A DNA stretch of 64,000 nt from an uncultured Pseudomonadota bacterium (GCA_903835655.1 CAILNT010000129.1:44035-108034), one strand, 5' to 3'. Counted from the stretch's first letter, positions 41,770 to 53,691 are shown. Made by a program: numbers and translations. Notes: generated by a model from the letters alone, not told the origin.

Positions 41770-41796
41770 ACGCCGTTTTCGACCGAGGTTTTCCCC

Positions 41797-41931
41797 ATGA
41801 AACGCACCTATCAACCTTCCGTTGTACGCCGCAAGCGCACTCATGGCTTTCGTGCTCGCATGAAGAGCGTGGGCGGGCGTGCCGTCATCAATGCTCGCCG
41901 TGCCAAGGGCCGCAAGCGCCTGGCCGTTTGA
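41797..41931 (+). CDS. rpmH: 50S ribosomal protein L34
   Basis: A 44-residue very basic protein, [19 protein letters not shown] followed by [25 protein letters not shown], the complete canonical L34. The ATG at 41797 is the family start. It is preceded by a strong promoter and its stop codon TGA overlaps the TTG start of rnpA, which ties translation of the RNase P protein to that of L34. Confidence 0.98.
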   Translation: MKRTYQPSVVRRKRTHGFRARMKSVGGRAVINARRAKGRKRLAV

Positions 41932-42362
41932 CTACGTCGAAGCAGCCTCCGCTTCAACCGGTTTCGTCATCCGCAACGCTCACGGAACCCGCTGGAGCGG
42001 CAGGGCGACGCTTTGGCTGGACGAAAAAAATGCGCGCAGCGGATGAGTTTTCATCCGTTTTTCGTTTTCGCTGCATGCATAGGGGGGCTGCTCTCGATAT
42101 GCTCGCAGCCCCGAATGGCCTGGACATACCCCGCCTGGGAATGATCGTTCCCAAGAAAGTGATCCGCACCGCCGTTGGCCGCAACCGCGTCAAAAGGCTG
42201 TTGCGTGAATGGTTTCGCCAGGACCAGGGCGGCAATGCCGGGCTGGACGTCATCGCCAGACTGAAAGCACGCGGTAACGAATCCGTGCTGAAATTGGATT
42301 TTCTGGCCGGCCTTGGAACTTGCAAGACCTGTGTGTTGTCTCGCACCTCCACCCTTACCTGA
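41928..42362 (+). CDS. rnpA: Ribonuclease P protein component
   Basis: The protein part of RNase P, which matures tRNA 5' ends. The conserved block [14 protein letters not shown] ... [28 protein letters not shown] includes the RNR motif. The only in-frame starts are a TTG at 41928, overlapping the rpmH stop, and an ATG at 42030 that would cut into the conserved N-terminal region. TTG is therefore preferred, giving 144 residues with an extended N-terminus of about 25 residues. The last 20 residues ([15 protein letters not shown]) do not look like the family. The yidD gene that normally follows is absent; yidC starts 11 bases later. Confidence 0.92.
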   Translation: MTTSKQPPLQPVSSSATLTEPAGAAGRRFGWTKKMRAADEFSSVFRFRCMHRGAALDMLAAPNGLDIPRLGMIVPKKVIRTAVGRNRVKRLLREWFRQDQGGNAGLDVIARLKARGNESVLKLDFLAGLGTCKTCVLSRTSTLT

Positions 42363-42373
42363 CTTAGCGCCCC

Positions 42374-44029
42374 ATGGATTCCCAGCGTCTCATCGCCTTC
42401 GCGGTTTTCTCTTTTTCCCTGCTGATGCTCTGGAATGCATGGCAGGAGCACACACATCCTAAACAACTGAGCGCTGTGAGTACGCCGGCGGCCCGCAGTG
42501 CCGCGGGCATGGGCGATGTATTGCCGCCTACCCCCGGTCAGCAACTGAAGGGTGTTCCGCTACAGAGCCTACCGACTCAACTTGCCATGGGCCCGCGCGC
42601 CAAGGTGGTCACGGATGTTCTGACCGCGGTGGTGGACGCCAATGGCGGTGATCTGCGTGAGTTGGAACTGACGAAATATCGCGAGAACGAGAATGCGAAC
42701 CTGCCGTTTCGCCTCTTCGAAGAGAAACCGGGCCACAACTATTTCGCCCAGAACGGTCTGATCGGCCCGGGCTTGCCCAGCCACAAGACGCTGTTCCTGC
42801 TCGATTCGGGTGATTACCGTCTGAAGGATGGCCAGAACCAGGTCAAGCTGAGCATGAGGGCGACCGTTCCCGGCGCTGAAGTGGTCAAGACCTATACCTT
42901 CACGCGCGGCAGCTATGTAGTGGACGTAGACACCCAAATAAGAAATCTTGGCCAGTCGGTCCTGGATGTCTATCCCTACTACCAGTACCTGCGCCATGGG
43001 CTGGCGCCTGAAGGCGAGTCGAAGATGGTGAACACCTTTACCGGCCCGGCCATCTACACGGAAGCGGGCAAGTTCCAGAAGGTGAAATTCGATGCCATCG
43101 CCAAGGGTACTCAGGAACACGCCAAAGAGGCGAAGGATGGCTGGATCGGGGTGGTGCAGCATCACTTCCTGTCCGCCTGGATGACACGCGATTCCGCAGA
43201 CACTTCCACGCGCGAATTTTATACGCGCAGCCTGGGTAACGGCGAGTTCTCCGCCGGATTGATCATGCCAGTCATGAAGCTGGCCGCGGGCGAGGTCAAG
43301 TCCACCTCCATGAGGCTATACGCCGGTCCGCAGGAACTGGAAAAACTCAAGCAATTGGCGCCGGGCCTCGATCTGGTCGTGGATTACGGCTGGCTCACGG
43401 TGCTCGCCTATCCAATCTTCGTGATGCTCAACTGGCTGCACAAGCTGGTGGAAAACTGGGGTGTGGCCATCATTCTGCTTACCGTGCTGATCAAGGGCGC
43501 TTTCTACCCTCTTTCCGCCGCCAGCTACAAATCCATGGCAAAGATGCGCAAGTTGGCGCCGCGTCTGGAACTCCTCAAACAGCGTTTTGGCGACGACCGC
43601 CAGAAGCTGCATGAAGCGATGATGAAAATCTATCAGGAGGAGAAGATCAACCCGCTGGGGGGCTGCCTGCCCATCCTGGTCCAGATCCCGGTGTTCATAT
43701 CCCTGTACTGGGTGCTTCTGGGTACGGTGGAGCTGCGTCAGGCGCCCTTTGCCCTTTGGATACATGACCTGTCTGAACCCGATCCGCTCTATGTGCTGCC
43801 GGTGATCATGGCGATCAGCTCCTTCATCCAGGTCAAGATGTCTCCCGCGCCTGCGGACCCGGTTCAGGCCAAGGTGATGATGATCATGCCCATCGCCTTC
43901 TCGGTGATGTTCCTGTTCTTCCCGGCCGGCCTGGTGCTCTACTGGCTGGTCAACAACGTGCTTTCCATCTTGCAACAGTGGCGTATCAACACCGTGGTCA
44001 ATCGCGCCGCCAACGACAGCAAACGCTGA
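42374..44029 (+). CDS. yidC: Membrane protein insertase YidC
   Basis: A 551-residue inner-membrane insertase. It has the N-terminal helix ([19 protein letters not shown]), a large periplasmic domain typical of Gram-negative YidC (residues about 60-330) and the C-terminal Oxa1 core with helices near 360, 430, 475 and 510 ([73 protein letters not shown]). The amphipathic hairpin [21 protein letters not shown] is intact. It lies in rpmH-rnpA-yidC-mnmE. Confidence 0.98.
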   Translation: MDSQRLIAFAVFSFSLLMLWNAWQEHTHPKQLSAVSTPAARSAAGMGDVLPPTPGQQLKGVPLQSLPTQLAMGPRAKVVTDVLTAVVDANGGDLRELELTKYRENENANLPFRLFEEKPGHNYFAQNGLIGPGLPSHKTLFLLDSGDYRLKDGQNQVKLSMRATVPGAEVVKTYTFTRGSYVVDVDTQIRNLGQSVLDVYPYYQYLRHGLAPEGESKMVNTFTGPAIYTEAGKFQKVKFDAIAKGTQEHAKEAKDGWIGVVQHHFLSAWMTRDSADTSTREFYTRSLGNGEFSAGLIMPVMKLAAGEVKSTSMRLYAGPQELEKLKQLAPGLDLVVDYGWLTVLAYPIFVMLNWLHKLVENWGVAIILLTVLIKGAFYPLSAASYKSMAKMRKLAPRLELLKQRFGDDRQKLHEAMMKIYQEEKINPLGGCLPILVQIPVFISLYWVLLGTVELRQAPFALWIHDLSEPDPLYVLPVIMAISSFIQVKMSPAPADPVQAKVMMIMPIAFSVMFLFFPAGLVLYWLVNNVLSILQQWRINTVVNRAANDSKR

Positions 44030-44040
44030 CACAGGGGCGC

Positions 44041-45432
44041 ATGGACGTTCTCGGGGCGCCTGGTTCCCTTCTTCCCCCCCGTGGAGGGAGCGACCGTATC
44101 GCGTACAGTCCCGAGCCCATCGCCGCCATCGCCACCGCCTCTGGGAGGGGTGGCATAGGGGTGGTTCGGCTCTCCGGGAGCGCGATCGAGCCCTTTATCC
44201 TGGGCCTCACGGGCAAGAACCTGTCCCCGCGCCGCGCTACCTACACACATTTTCTCGATGCCGCAGGCGTTAGCCTCGATGTGGGCATCGCCCTCTTCTT
44301 CCCGGCGCCGCATTCCTACACCGGCGAGCAGGTACTGGAACTCCAGGGCCACGGCGGACCCATGGTCTTGCAGGGCGTGTTGGAGCGCTGTCTGGAGTTG
44401 GGCGCGCGTCTGGCGGAACCGGGTGAATTCAGTCGACGCGCCTTTCTCAACGGCAAGCTCGACCTGGTTCAAGCGGAAGCGGTCGCCGATCTGATCGATG
44501 CCGGCAGCCGTGAAGCCGCACGTTCAGCCCTGCGTTCCCTGGATGGCGAATTTTCGCGTCGCATCCATGATCTGCGCGATGCCCTGATCCAACTGCGTAT
44601 GTTGGTCGAAGCCACGCTCGATTTCCCCGAGGAAGACGTCGATTTCCTGCTATCGGCCGATGCCTGGGGAAGGTTGGCCGGCATCCGGGCCAGGCTTGAC
44701 GCCGTATTCGCCGAGGCCCGCCAGGGCGCTCTGCTGCGTGATGGCTTGAATGTGGTCTTGATCGGTCAGCCCAACGTCGGCAAATCGAGCTTGCTCAACT
44801 GCCTGGCAGGCTATGACGCCGCAATCGTCACGGAGATCGCCGGCACCACCCGTGATACGGTGCGCGAAGCCATTCAGATCAACGGCGTCAGCCTGCATAT
44901 CATCGACACAGCGGGGCTGCGCGAAACCCTGGACCCGGTGGAGAAGATCGGTATAGAGAGAACCTGGGCCGCCGCTGCGAAAGCCGACGTCGCCGTGCTG
45001 CTGATTGATGCCCAGCACGGCGTCGGTGAACAGGAGTCCGCCATGCTGGTTCGTCTCGGCGGGATTCCCGTGCTGACTGTACACAACAAGATCGACCTCG
45101 CGGACGAGGCGCCACACGTCTCGGCGGATGGCCTGGAACTCTGGCTCTCGGCCAGGACCGGCCTGGGAATCGACCTGCTGCGTGGTCGGCTATTACAGCT
45201 GGCAGGTTGGCAGGCGGCGGGAGAGAGCATATTCATCGCCCGCGCCCGACACGTCGGCGCTTTGCGCCGAACCAACGCACACCTGGAGGCGGCGGAAAGG
45301 TGCGGCAAACAACTGGAGTTCCTTGCAGAAGAATTGCGTCTGGCCCAGGAAACCTTATCGGAAATAACCGGCGAATTCAGCGCCGATGACCTGCTGGGAG
45401 TGATTTTCGGCGAGTTCTGCATAGGCAAATAG
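44041..45432 (+). CDS. mnmE: tRNA uridine-5-carboxymethylaminomethyl GTPase MnmE
   Basis: A 463-residue GTPase that with MnmG modifies U34 of several tRNAs. N-terminal formyl-THF-binding domain ([36 protein letters not shown]), helical domain and inserted Ras-like G domain: [13 protein letters not shown] (G1), AGTTRDTV (G2), DTAGLRE (G3) and HNKIDL (G4). The catalytic C-terminal CxGK (FGEFCIGK) is present. The ATG at 44041 is the best start; it leaves about 20 residues ahead of the usual start of family similarity. It follows yidC by 11 bases. Confidence 0.97.
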   Translation: MDVLGAPGSLLPPRGGSDRIAYSPEPIAAIATASGRGGIGVVRLSGSAIEPFILGLTGKNLSPRRATYTHFLDAAGVSLDVGIALFFPAPHSYTGEQVLELQGHGGPMVLQGVLERCLELGARLAEPGEFSRRAFLNGKLDLVQAEAVADLIDAGSREAARSALRSLDGEFSRRIHDLRDALIQLRMLVEATLDFPEEDVDFLLSADAWGRLAGIRARLDAVFAEARQGALLRDGLNVVLIGQPNVGKSSLLNCLAGYDAAIVTEIAGTTRDTVREAIQINGVSLHIIDTAGLRETLDPVEKIGIERTWAAAAKADVAVLLIDAQHGVGEQESAMLVRLGGIPVLTVHNKIDLADEAPHVSADGLELWLSARTGLGIDLLRGRLLQLAGWQAAGESIFIARARHVGALRRTNAHLEAAERCGKQLEFLAEELRLAQETLSEITGEFSADDLLGVIFGEFCIGK

Positions 45433-45546
45433 GGCGGCTAGGTGACTTCCACGAGGCTTGGTAGTCTTCCTTCCCAGTAGTAGTGCCGCCGGCGCCGCCT
45501 TCATGGGAGCCTTTCCTGAGTCCGGCCATCCTTTCTCACGCTTGGA

Positions 45547-47340
45547 ATGCTCATGACACCCTCTCCCACACATCCGCTAAGCTGGCGCGCCATTCTGGAT
45601 GAACTGTCACAGCACCGCGCTTCGCTCATCAAGGGCAATCTCATCGCCATGCTGGCGGTGGCTTGCGCCGTGCCGGTGCCACTGTTCCTGCCCATATTGG
45701 TGGATGAGGTGTTGCTGCATAAGCCCGGGACTTTCATCCGTCACTTGAGCCCACTATTTCCACCTGCCTGGCATGGACCGATCCTGTTCGTGCTGATCGC
45801 CCTGTCGTTCACGGTGGGCCTGCGCTTGGCCTCCATTCTTCTCAACGTCTGGCAGACGCGCACGTTTTCCCTGCTATCCAAGGCGGTGGTGTTTCGGATT
45901 CGTGCCCGTCTCCTCGATGGCCTGTCGAGCATCGCTTTGTCGGAATACGAGACCTTGGGTTCGGGCAGGGTGACTTCGCACTTCGTAACCGACATGAACG
46001 CCATAGACGGCTTCCTGGGTGCTTCCATCTCCGGTTTTCTGGTGGCGGTACTTTCCTTGATCGGCGTGGCCATCGTCCTGTTCTGGATGAATTGGCAACT
46101 TGCCTTGTTCATCCTGTTGCTCAATCCGCTCGTGATCGGTTTTTCCACTCGCTTGGGCAAGAAGGTCAAGGAATTGAAGCGGCGGGAAAACTCGGCATTT
46201 GAGGCGTTTCAGGAAGCCTTGAGCGAAACCCTGGATGCGCTCAACCAGATTCGCGCGATGAACCGGGAGAAGCACTACCTGGAGCGGGTAACGGAAATGG
46301 CCGCGGGCATACGCACCCACGCGGCGGCCTATGCATGGAAGTCGGATGCCATGAATCGGGTTTCCTTCTTCGTGTTTCTCGCTGGTTTCGACGCCTTCCG
46401 CGCCGGCGCCATGTTGATGGTAGTGTATTCAACTTTGAGCATCGGCCAGATGTTGGCGGTGTTCGGTTATCTCTGGTTCATGATGTCGCCGGTTCAGGAA
46501 ATCATCAACATTCAGTATGCCTGGTACGCAGCCAACGCGGCCCTGGCGCGCATCAACGGCTTGCTCTACCTGAAGCGAGTCGACGAGGGCGAGGCGCGGG
46601 TGAATCCCTTCAGCGGCAAGGAATCGGTCGGCCTATCCCTGCGACGCGCGAGTTTTGCCTATGGCGATGGAGATACCATCCTCGACGCAGTCGATCTCGA
46701 AGTGGCGTGCGGCGAGAAGGTGGCACTGGTCGGGGCGTCCGGTGGGGGAAAATCGACGCTGGTACAGGCGTTGCTCGGGCTCTATCCGCTCCGCTCCGGT
46801 GAAATCCGCTATGGCGATGTCCCTGTGATCGACATAGGCTGGGCATCGGTCCGTGAGCACGTCGGTGTCGTCCTGCAACATCCGGTTCTATTCAATGCCA
46901 GCGTGCGCGAGAACCTGACTCTGGGTCGAGAGAAGGATAATGCGGAACTCTGGCAGGCGTTGGAGATTGCGCAGTTAAAGGATTTCGTCGCCGCTTTTCC
47001 CGAGGGGTTGGATGCGCTGGTTGGCAAGCTGGGGGTGCGTCTTTCCGGCGGGCAGCGGCAGCGCCTTGCCATCGCCCGCATGATCCTGGCTCAGCCCAGT
47101 GTGGTGATCCTGGATGAAGCCACCTCGGCGCTGGATAGTGACACGGAGAGACGCCTGCACGAGGCGCTGGCCAGTTTCCTCAAGCAGCGCACCACACTGA
47201 TCATCGCCCACCGGCTCTCCGCCGTGCGCCAGGCGGATCGCATCCTGGTATTCGAGAATGGCCGCGTGGTCGAAGCGGGTGACCACGTCAGCCTGATGCA
47301 GCGCGGTGGGCTCTATCACAAGCTGTACGCTCAGGCTTAG
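45547..47340 (+). CDS. ABC transporter, fused permease and ATPase (MsbA-like exporter)
   Basis: A 597-residue half-transporter. Six membrane helices lie in the first 330 residues and the ATPase in the last 240, with Walker A GASGGGKST, signature LSGGQRQRLAIARM, Walker B VVILDEATSALD and switch IIAHRLSAV. It should work as a homodimer exporting a lipid, peptide or drug; nothing in the neighbourhood fixes the substrate. ATGs at 45547 and 45553 are possible starts. It interrupts the usual mnmE-mnmG adjacency near the origin and ends 20 bases before the parS site. Confidence 0.9.
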   Translation: MLMTPSPTHPLSWRAILDELSQHRASLIKGNLIAMLAVACAVPVPLFLPILVDEVLLHKPGTFIRHLSPLFPPAWHGPILFVLIALSFTVGLRLASILLNVWQTRTFSLLSKAVVFRIRARLLDGLSSIALSEYETLGSGRVTSHFVTDMNAIDGFLGASISGFLVAVLSLIGVAIVLFWMNWQLALFILLLNPLVIGFSTRLGKKVKELKRRENSAFEAFQEALSETLDALNQIRAMNREKHYLERVTEMAAGIRTHAAAYAWKSDAMNRVSFFVFLAGFDAFRAGAMLMVVYSTLSIGQMLAVFGYLWFMMSPVQEIINIQYAWYAANAALARINGLLYLKRVDEGEARVNPFSGKESVGLSLRRASFAYGDGDTILDAVDLEVACGEKVALVGASGGGKSTLVQALLGLYPLRSGEIRYGDVPVIDIGWASVREHVGVVLQHPVLFNASVRENLTLGREKDNAELWQALEIAQLKDFVAAFPEGLDALVGKLGVRLSGGQRQRLAIARMILAQPSVVILDEATSALDSDTERRLHEALASFLKQRTTLIIAHRLSAVRQADRILVFENGRVVEAGDHVSLMQRGGLYHKLYAQA

Positions 47341-47360
47341 TCCTCCGCCCCGACGGGGAA

Positions 47361-47376
47361 TGTTTCACGTGAAACA
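47361..47376. promoter_or_regulatory. parS: parS centromere site (exact consensus)
   Basis: TGTTTCACGTGAAACA is the perfect 16-bp parS palindrome recognised by chromosomal ParB proteins. It lies in the 95-base gap before mnmG, about 3.4 kb upstream of parB and about 6-7 kb from the candidate origin, the usual origin-proximal location. Confidence 0.97.
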
Positions 47377-47435
47377 TAGCGTGGCGTAGAATGCGCTCCC
47401 GTCGCCCATCGGGCGACAGCCTGAAATCAGATGCC

Positions 47436-49331
47436 ATGCGCTTTCCCGATTGTTTCGATGTCATCGTAGTCGGTGGCGGCCATGCCGGCAGTGAGGCTGC
47501 GCTGGCTGCGGCACGCATGGGTGCGCGCACGCTGTTGCTGACGCACAACATCGAAACCCTGGGCGCGATGTCCTGCAATCCTTCCATCGGCGGCATTGGC
47601 AAGGGGCATCTGGTCAAGGAAGTCGACGCACTCGGTGGCGCGATGGCGCTGGCCGCCGACGAGGCCGGAATCCAGTTCCGAATCCTCAATTCATCGAAGG
47701 GGCCCGCCGTGCGGGCCACACGTGCCCAGGCGGATCGCCTGTTGTACAAACAGGCGATCCGCTCGCGCCTCGAAAACCAGGTCAATCTCACGCTGTTCCA
47801 GCAGGCGGTGGACGATCTGGTACTTGAGGGCGATGCCGTGGCTGGCGTGCGTACACAGCTGGGCATCGTCTTCCAGGCACGCAACGTGGTGCTGACGACG
47901 GGCACGTTTCTGGGCGGATTGATCCATGTCGGTCTGGAGAACTTCAGCGCGGGGCGCATGGGTGATCCGCCCTCTCTTTCGCTGGCCGCGCGCCTGCGTG
48001 AGTTGAACCTGCCGGCGGGACGACTTAAGACCGGTACGCCGCCGCGCATCGACGGGCGCAGTGTCGATTTCGCGCTGTTGCAGGAGCAGCCGGGAGACAC
48101 GCCAGAGCCGGTGTTTTCCTTCATGGGCCGGCGAGACATGCACCCGCGCCAGTTGCCATGCTGGATCACGCAGACCAACGAGCGCACCCACGAGATCATC
48201 CGCAAGGGACTGGACCGATCGCCGCTCTATACCGGGGTAATCGAGGGCGTGGGGCCGCGCTATTGCCCGTCCATCGAGGACAAGATCAGCCGCTTCGCGG
48301 ACAAGAGCGGGCACAACGTGTTCCTCGAGCCGGAGGGGCTCACGACTCATGAGATCTATCCCAACGGGATATCGACGAGCCTGCCCTTCGACGTACAGCT
48401 CGAACTGGTGCGCTCCATCCGCGGCCTGGAGCGCGCGCACCTGCTGCGCCCGGGTTATGCCATCGAGTACGATTACTACGACCCGCGTGGTTTGAAGCCC
48501 AGTTTCGAGACCCGTGCCATCGACGGGCTGTTTTTCGCTGGCCAGATCAATGGCACTACCGGCTATGAGGAGGCCGCCGCGCAGGGTTTGCTCGCCGGGC
48601 TCAACGCCGCATTGCGGGTTCGAGGGCAGGAACCCTGGTGGCCACGCCGCGACCAGGCTTATCTGGGTGTGATGCTGGACGATCTGGTGACGCGTGGCGT
48701 CGCCGAGCCTTACCGTATGTTTACCAGCCGCGCGGAATATCGCTTGAGCCTGCGCGAGGATAATGCCGACCAAAGGCTGACGCAGGCCGGGCGCCGCCTG
48801 GGCCTGGTTGATGACACTCGCTGGGCGCGTTTCGAGGCGAAACACGAGGCCATGGCTCGCGAGACCGAACGTTTGAAATCGACCTGGGTAAACCCGAGCA
48901 ACCTTGTGGCAGAAGACGCACTGCGCGTGCTGGGTAAGGGTATCGAGCATGAATACAGCCTGTTCGATCTGTTGCGCCGCCCCGAGGTGGACTACGCATC
49001 CCTGATGACCCTCCCCGGAGTGGGCGCTGGGCTGCTGGATGCCGAGTTCAGCGCTCAGGTGGAGGTCGAAGCCAAATATGCCGGCTACGTGACCCGCCAA
49101 CTCGAAGAGATCGGGCGGCAACGCGGTCTGGAGGAACAGGCGCTGCCGGCGGACTTCGATTATCTGGCGTTGTCTAGTTTGTCCATCGAGGTTCGCCAGA
49201 AGCTCGACCGGATGCGTCCGGCCACTCTGGGCCAGGCTTCCCGTATCTCGGGGGTTACGCCGGCCGCGGTATCCGTATTGATGGTCTATCTCAGGCGCGG
49301 TGAACTCTCACGCAAGGAGCCCAAGGCATGA
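47436..49331 (+). CDS. mnmG: tRNA uridine-5-carboxymethylaminomethyl enzyme MnmG (GidA)
   Basis: A 631-residue FAD enzyme, partner of MnmE. The start [18 protein letters not shown] at 47436 matches the family, with the FAD-binding [19 protein letters not shown]. Other signatures are [61 protein letters not shown] and the later [18 protein letters not shown]-terminal helical domain intact. It overlaps rsmG by four bases and begins the mnmG-rsmG-parA-parB run. Confidence 0.98.
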   Translation: MRFPDCFDVIVVGGGHAGSEAALAAARMGARTLLLTHNIETLGAMSCNPSIGGIGKGHLVKEVDALGGAMALAADEAGIQFRILNSSKGPAVRATRAQADRLLYKQAIRSRLENQVNLTLFQQAVDDLVLEGDAVAGVRTQLGIVFQARNVVLTTGTFLGGLIHVGLENFSAGRMGDPPSLSLAARLRELNLPAGRLKTGTPPRIDGRSVDFALLQEQPGDTPEPVFSFMGRRDMHPRQLPCWITQTNERTHEIIRKGLDRSPLYTGVIEGVGPRYCPSIEDKISRFADKSGHNVFLEPEGLTTHEIYPNGISTSLPFDVQLELVRSIRGLERAHLLRPGYAIEYDYYDPRGLKPSFETRAIDGLFFAGQINGTTGYEEAAAQGLLAGLNAALRVRGQEPWWPRRDQAYLGVMLDDLVTRGVAEPYRMFTSRAEYRLSLREDNADQRLTQAGRRLGLVDDTRWARFEAKHEAMARETERLKSTWVNPSNLVAEDALRVLGKGIEHEYSLFDLLRRPEVDYASLMTLPGVGAGLLDAEFSAQVEVEAKYAGYVTRQLEEIGRQRGLEEQALPADFDYLALSSLSIEVRQKLDRMRPATLGQASRISGVTPAAVSVLMVYLRRGELSRKEPKA

Positions 49332-49960
49332 ACCAGGTTATTCCCCTGATCGACCGACTCGCCGCCGCGCTGCGCGGCATGGGCGCGAACCTGGATGCGC
49401 GCCAGGAAATGCGTTTGCTGGAGTACCTGGCCCTGATCGTCAAATGGAACCGTATCTACAACCTGACGGCGATTCATGAGCCCGAACGCATGCTGACCCA
49501 CCATCTGCTCGACAGTCTGGCCATCCTGCCGATGCTGGGCGCCGGCCCACTTCTGGATGTCGGCAGCGGCGCCGGATTGCCTGGCATCCCCCTGGCCATC
49601 GCACGTCCGGAACTCTACGTCACCCTGCTCGATTCCAGCCAGAAGCGCTGCGGCTTCATGCAGCAGGCGGTCATCGAACTCAAACTCGACAATGTCAGCG
49701 TGGTAAACGCGCGGGCAGAAGATTATCGGCCCGTTGAGCACTTTCCCCAGATCGTCTCCCGCGCCTTCTCCGACCTTTCCGAGTTCGTGAAGGTCACCCG
49801 TCATCTGCTCGCCGAAGGCGGAGAGTGGCTGGCGATGAAGGGCCTGTATCCGGACGAGGAGATCGCCCAACTCAAAGGCGCGCGGGTCAGGCGCCACAGC
49901 AGCCTGGATATCCCGGGCCTGGAAGCATCCCGCCACCTCGTCATCATGGAATCGGATTGA
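49328..49960 (+). CDS. rsmG: 16S rRNA (guanine527-N7)-methyltransferase RsmG (GidB)
   Basis: A 210-residue SAM methyltransferase modifying G527 of 16S rRNA. It has the [29 protein letters not shown] segment and SAM motif [17 protein letters not shown], then [14 protein letters not shown] and [11 protein letters not shown]. The start overlaps the mnmG stop (ATGA). Loss of RsmG is known in other bacteria to give low-level streptomycin resistance; the gene appears intact here. Confidence 0.97.
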   Translation: MNQVIPLIDRLAAALRGMGANLDARQEMRLLEYLALIVKWNRIYNLTAIHEPERMLTHHLLDSLAILPMLGAGPLLDVGSGAGLPGIPLAIARPELYVTLLDSSQKRCGFMQQAVIELKLDNVSVVNARAEDYRPVEHFPQIVSRAFSDLSEFVKVTRHLLAEGGEWLAMKGLYPDEEIAQLKGARVRRHSSLDIPGLEASRHLVIMESD

Positions 49961-49964
49961 ACTC

Positions 49965-50744
49965 ATGGCACGTATCCTGGCAATCACCAATCAGAAAGGC
50001 GGTGTGGGCAAGACCACCAGCGCCGTCAATCTCGCCGCCAGTCTGGCCAGTCTGGGGCGCCGGGTATTGCTGATCGATCTGGACCCGCAGGGCAACGCGA
50101 CTACTGCAAGCGGCATCGACAAGCAGTCTCTGACACACACGGTTTATCACCTCCTGCTACGCGCACAGGCCATAGCTGCACTGCTGGTGCGCTCGGAGCA
50201 GGGCGGGTACGACCTGTTGCCGGCCAACCGTGACCTGGCCGGGGCCGAGGTGGAACTCGTGCTGGAGAAAGAGCGCGAGTTCCGCTTGCGCGAGGGCTTG
50301 TCCGCGGTTGCCGACGCCTATGATTTCATCCTGATCGATTGTCCACCGGCGCTCAACTTGCTCACCGTCAATGCCCTGACCGCAGCACACGCGGTGATCA
50401 TTCCGATGCAGTGCGAGTATTTTGCCATCGAGGGGCTGGCCGACCTGGTCAATACCATCAAGAAGATCAAGACTCGACTGAATCCCGGCTTGGTCATCGA
50501 TGGCGTGGCGCGGGTGATGTTCGATACCCGCAATACCCTGGCGCAGAATGTGTCCGATCAACTCAAGGCGCACTTCGGCGCCAAGGTGTTCGACACCGTG
50601 GTACCGCGCAACGTGCGCCTGGCCGAGGCGCCCAGTCATGGACTGGCGGCGCTGCAATACGACCGGGCGTCCAGGGGCGCGCAGGCTTACATGCAAATGG
50701 CCCAGGAACTCATCGACAAGCAAGGGGGGAATCACCATGGCTAA
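49965..50744 (+). CDS. parA: Chromosome partitioning ATPase ParA (Soj)
   Basis: A 259-residue deviant Walker ATPase that forms the nucleoid gradient pulling ParB-parS complexes. Walker A' is QKGGVGKTTSAVNLAASLA with both lysines, followed by LLIDLDPQGNATTA and DFILIDCPPALNLLTVNAL. Short N-terminus, as in chromosomal Soj proteins, so it is not an autorepressor type. It lies four bases after rsmG and overlaps parB by eight. Confidence 0.98.
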   Translation: MARILAITNQKGGVGKTTSAVNLAASLASLGRRVLLIDLDPQGNATTASGIDKQSLTHTVYHLLLRAQAIAALLVRSEQGGYDLLPANRDLAGAEVELVLEKEREFRLREGLSAVADAYDFILIDCPPALNLLTVNALTAAHAVIIPMQCEYFAIEGLADLVNTIKKIKTRLNPGLVIDGVARVMFDTRNTLAQNVSDQLKAHFGAKVFDTVVPRNVRLAEAPSHGLAALQYDRASRGAQAYMQMAQELIDKQGGNHHG

Positions 50745-51573
50745 ACCCAAGGGGTTGGGGCGCGGGCTGGACGCATTGTTGGGCGAAGGGGAGACCGTGG
50801 ACGGAGAGCGCCTGCTGACGCTACCGGTGGAGAGTCTGGTTCCCGGAAAATATCAGCCGCGCACCCGAATGGATGGAGAAGCACTCGCGGAACTTGCGGA
50901 CTCGATCAAGGCACAGGGACTGATGCAGCCGATACTGGCGCGCTCTATCCCGGGCGGGCGTTTTGAAATCATCGCCGGGGAGCGTCGCTGGCGCGCCTGT
51001 CAGCTGGCCGGTCTGACCGCGGTATCGGTACTGGTGCGCGACGTACCCGACGAGGCTGCGCTGAAGATGGCCTTGATAGAGAACATCCAGCGGGAAGATC
51101 TCAATCCCCTGGAGGAGGCTCAGGGTATACACCGCCTGATCCAGGAGTTCTCCATGACCCATCAGACGGCGGCGGAAGCCGTGGGTCGATCCCGTGTGGC
51201 GGTGACCAACCTGCTGCGCCTGCTGCATCTGGCCAAGCCGGTACAGTCATTGCTGATGAATGGCGAGTTGGATATGGGCCATGCCCGGGCTTTACTTGGG
51301 CTGACCCATGCCAAACAAGTCGATTCCGCGCACGAGGTGGTCAAGCGTGGATTATCGGTGCGGGATACGGAGCGTCTGGTCGGGCGAGCGCTCAAGCCAC
51401 AGGAGAAAAGAGAGACGAGCAGGGATCGCGATGTCGTCCACCTGGAAGAAGAACTCTCGGAAAAACTGGGGGCTAGCGTTCACATCAGCGCCAATCGCAA
51501 GGGCGCGGGGCGCCTCGGTATCGACTTCGCCAGTCTGGAGCAACTTGATGAACTGCTCGCTCGGATACACTGA
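50737..51573 (+). CDS. parB: Chromosome partitioning protein ParB (Spo0J)
   Basis: A 278-residue CTP-dependent clamp that loads at parS. It starts MAKPKGLGRGLDALLGE with the ParA-stimulating peptide, then the nucleotide-binding domain (GKYQPRTRMD, IIAGERRWRACQLAG, ALIENIQREDLNPLEEAQG), the helix-turn-helix (QTAAEAVGRSRVAVTNLLRLL) and a C-terminal dimerisation domain. Its binding site is present at 47361, with two weaker candidates at 38836 and 56022. Confidence 0.98.
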   Translation: MAKPKGLGRGLDALLGEGETVDGERLLTLPVESLVPGKYQPRTRMDGEALAELADSIKAQGLMQPILARSIPGGRFEIIAGERRWRACQLAGLTAVSVLVRDVPDEAALKMALIENIQREDLNPLEEAQGIHRLIQEFSMTHQTAAEAVGRSRVAVTNLLRLLHLAKPVQSLLMNGELDMGHARALLGLTHAKQVDSAHEVVKRGLSVRDTERLVGRALKPQEKRETSRDRDVVHLEEELSEKLGASVHISANRKGAGRLGIDFASLEQLDELLARIH

Positions 51574-51645
51574 GGGTGTGGCCTGTGCCATCAAACGTTT
51601 CGATGATTGCATCAGGCAGTCATATTCTTATATGATGTTTGGCTA

Positions 51646-51999
51646 ATGTTACTCGCATACGCCTTGCAGGGCGCGCTGGTCGCGACTGCGGCTATACTCG
51701 CGTGGCGCTGGCAGGGGCCGGAATTTTCGTGGGCGGCTTTGTATGGCGGCGTTACAGCCCTGGCAAATATAGGTATGCTGTTACACCGCTGGTTCCGTGG
51801 CCGCCACGCGTACCATAGCGATGTTGGGCGTCACCTGAGACAGTTTCACCGTTCCAGTCTGGAACGGTTTTTTGTGGTCGGAATCCTGCTGGCGACAGGG
51901 TTGGCGGGTTTGAGGCTGGAGCCGTTGCCGCTGTTGCTGGGTTTTATCGTGGGGCAGTTCGCGTGGATGTTCGCCATGCTTGCCCTGAAGACAGATTAA
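51646..51999 (+). CDS. atpI: ATP synthase protein I-like
   Basis: A 117-residue membrane protein starting MLLAYALQGALVATAAILAW, with four hydrophobic segments in the pattern of AtpI, which helps assemble the c ring. It precedes atpB by 30 bases as in most proteobacterial atp operons. A TTG at 51607 could extend it by 13 residues but has less support. Bases 51849-51873 inside the gene look like an intrinsic terminator, so this gene may also serve as a control point for the operon. Confidence 0.9.
   Translation: MLLAYALQGALVATAAILAWRWQGPEFSWAALYGGVTALANIGMLLHRWFRGRHAYHSDVGRHLRQFHRSSLERFFVVGILLATGLAGLRLEPLPLLLGFIVGQFAWMFAMLALKTD
51849..51873 (+). terminator. Terminator-like hairpin inside atpI
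   Basis: CCGTTCCA, loop GTC, TGGAACGG and six T residues form a perfect 8-bp stem with a T-tract, the form of a strong intrinsic terminator. It lies within the atpI reading frame, ahead of atpB. Ribosomes translating atpI would mask it; without translation it could stop transcription into the operon. Confidence 0.6.
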
Positions 52000-52017
52000 C
52001 GCCCCCGGGCGAATTGA

Positions 52018-52920
<903 letters not shown>

Positions 52921-52944
52921 TTTTGCTTTCTGAATTGTCTCTAG

Positions 52945-53193
<249 letters not shown>

Positions 53194-53220
53194 TCCAACA
53201 ACGCGACAAGAGGAGCGGTC

Positions 53221-53691
53221 ATGAATATCAATATGACCTTGATCGGGCAGTCCATTACCTTCGCCATGTTCGTGTGGTTCTGCATGAAATTCGTGTGGCC
53301 GCCGATCGTTACCGCGTTGGAAGCCCGCAAGAAATTTATCGCCGACGGCCTCGCAGCGGGCGACCGTGGCAAGCACGAGCTGGAGCTGGCGGCCAAACGT
53401 GCCAAAGAGACGCTGCTAGAGGGCAAGATCAAGGCTGCCGAGATCATCGCCCAGGCGGAAAAGCGTGCCAGTCAGTTGGTCGAAGAGGCCAAGGGCATAG
53501 GCAAGATCGAGGGCGATCGCATGGTCCTGGCCGCCAAGGCCGAGATCGAGCAGGAGACGCACCGGGCTCGCGAGGCACTGCGCGGTGAAGTCGCCGCACT
53601 GGTGGTCGCCGGCGCCGCAAAGCTGCTGCGCCGGGAGATCAACGCCCAGGTTCACGCCGATTTGCTCGAGGCGATCAAGAATGAGCTCTGA
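53221..53691 (+). CDS. atpF: ATP synthase Fo subunit b
   Basis: A 156-residue stator protein with one N-terminal membrane helix ([23 protein letters not shown]) and a long charged coiled coil ([25 protein letters not shown] ...). Length equals that of Escherichia coli b. Two copies link subunit a to the delta subunit and F1. It lies 27 bases after atpE. Confidence 0.97.
   Translation: MNINMTLIGQSITFAMFVWFCMKFVWPPIVTALEARKKFIADGLAAGDRGKHELELAAKRAKETLLEGKIKAAEIIAQAEKRASQLVEEAKGIGKIEGDRMVLAAKAEIEQETHRAREALRGEVAALVVAGAAKLLRREINAQVHADLLEAIKNEL

Noticed and set aside
47691..49121. 476-codon minus-strand frame opposite mnmG
   Set aside because: Shadow of a well conserved MnmG gene; no start signal or family.
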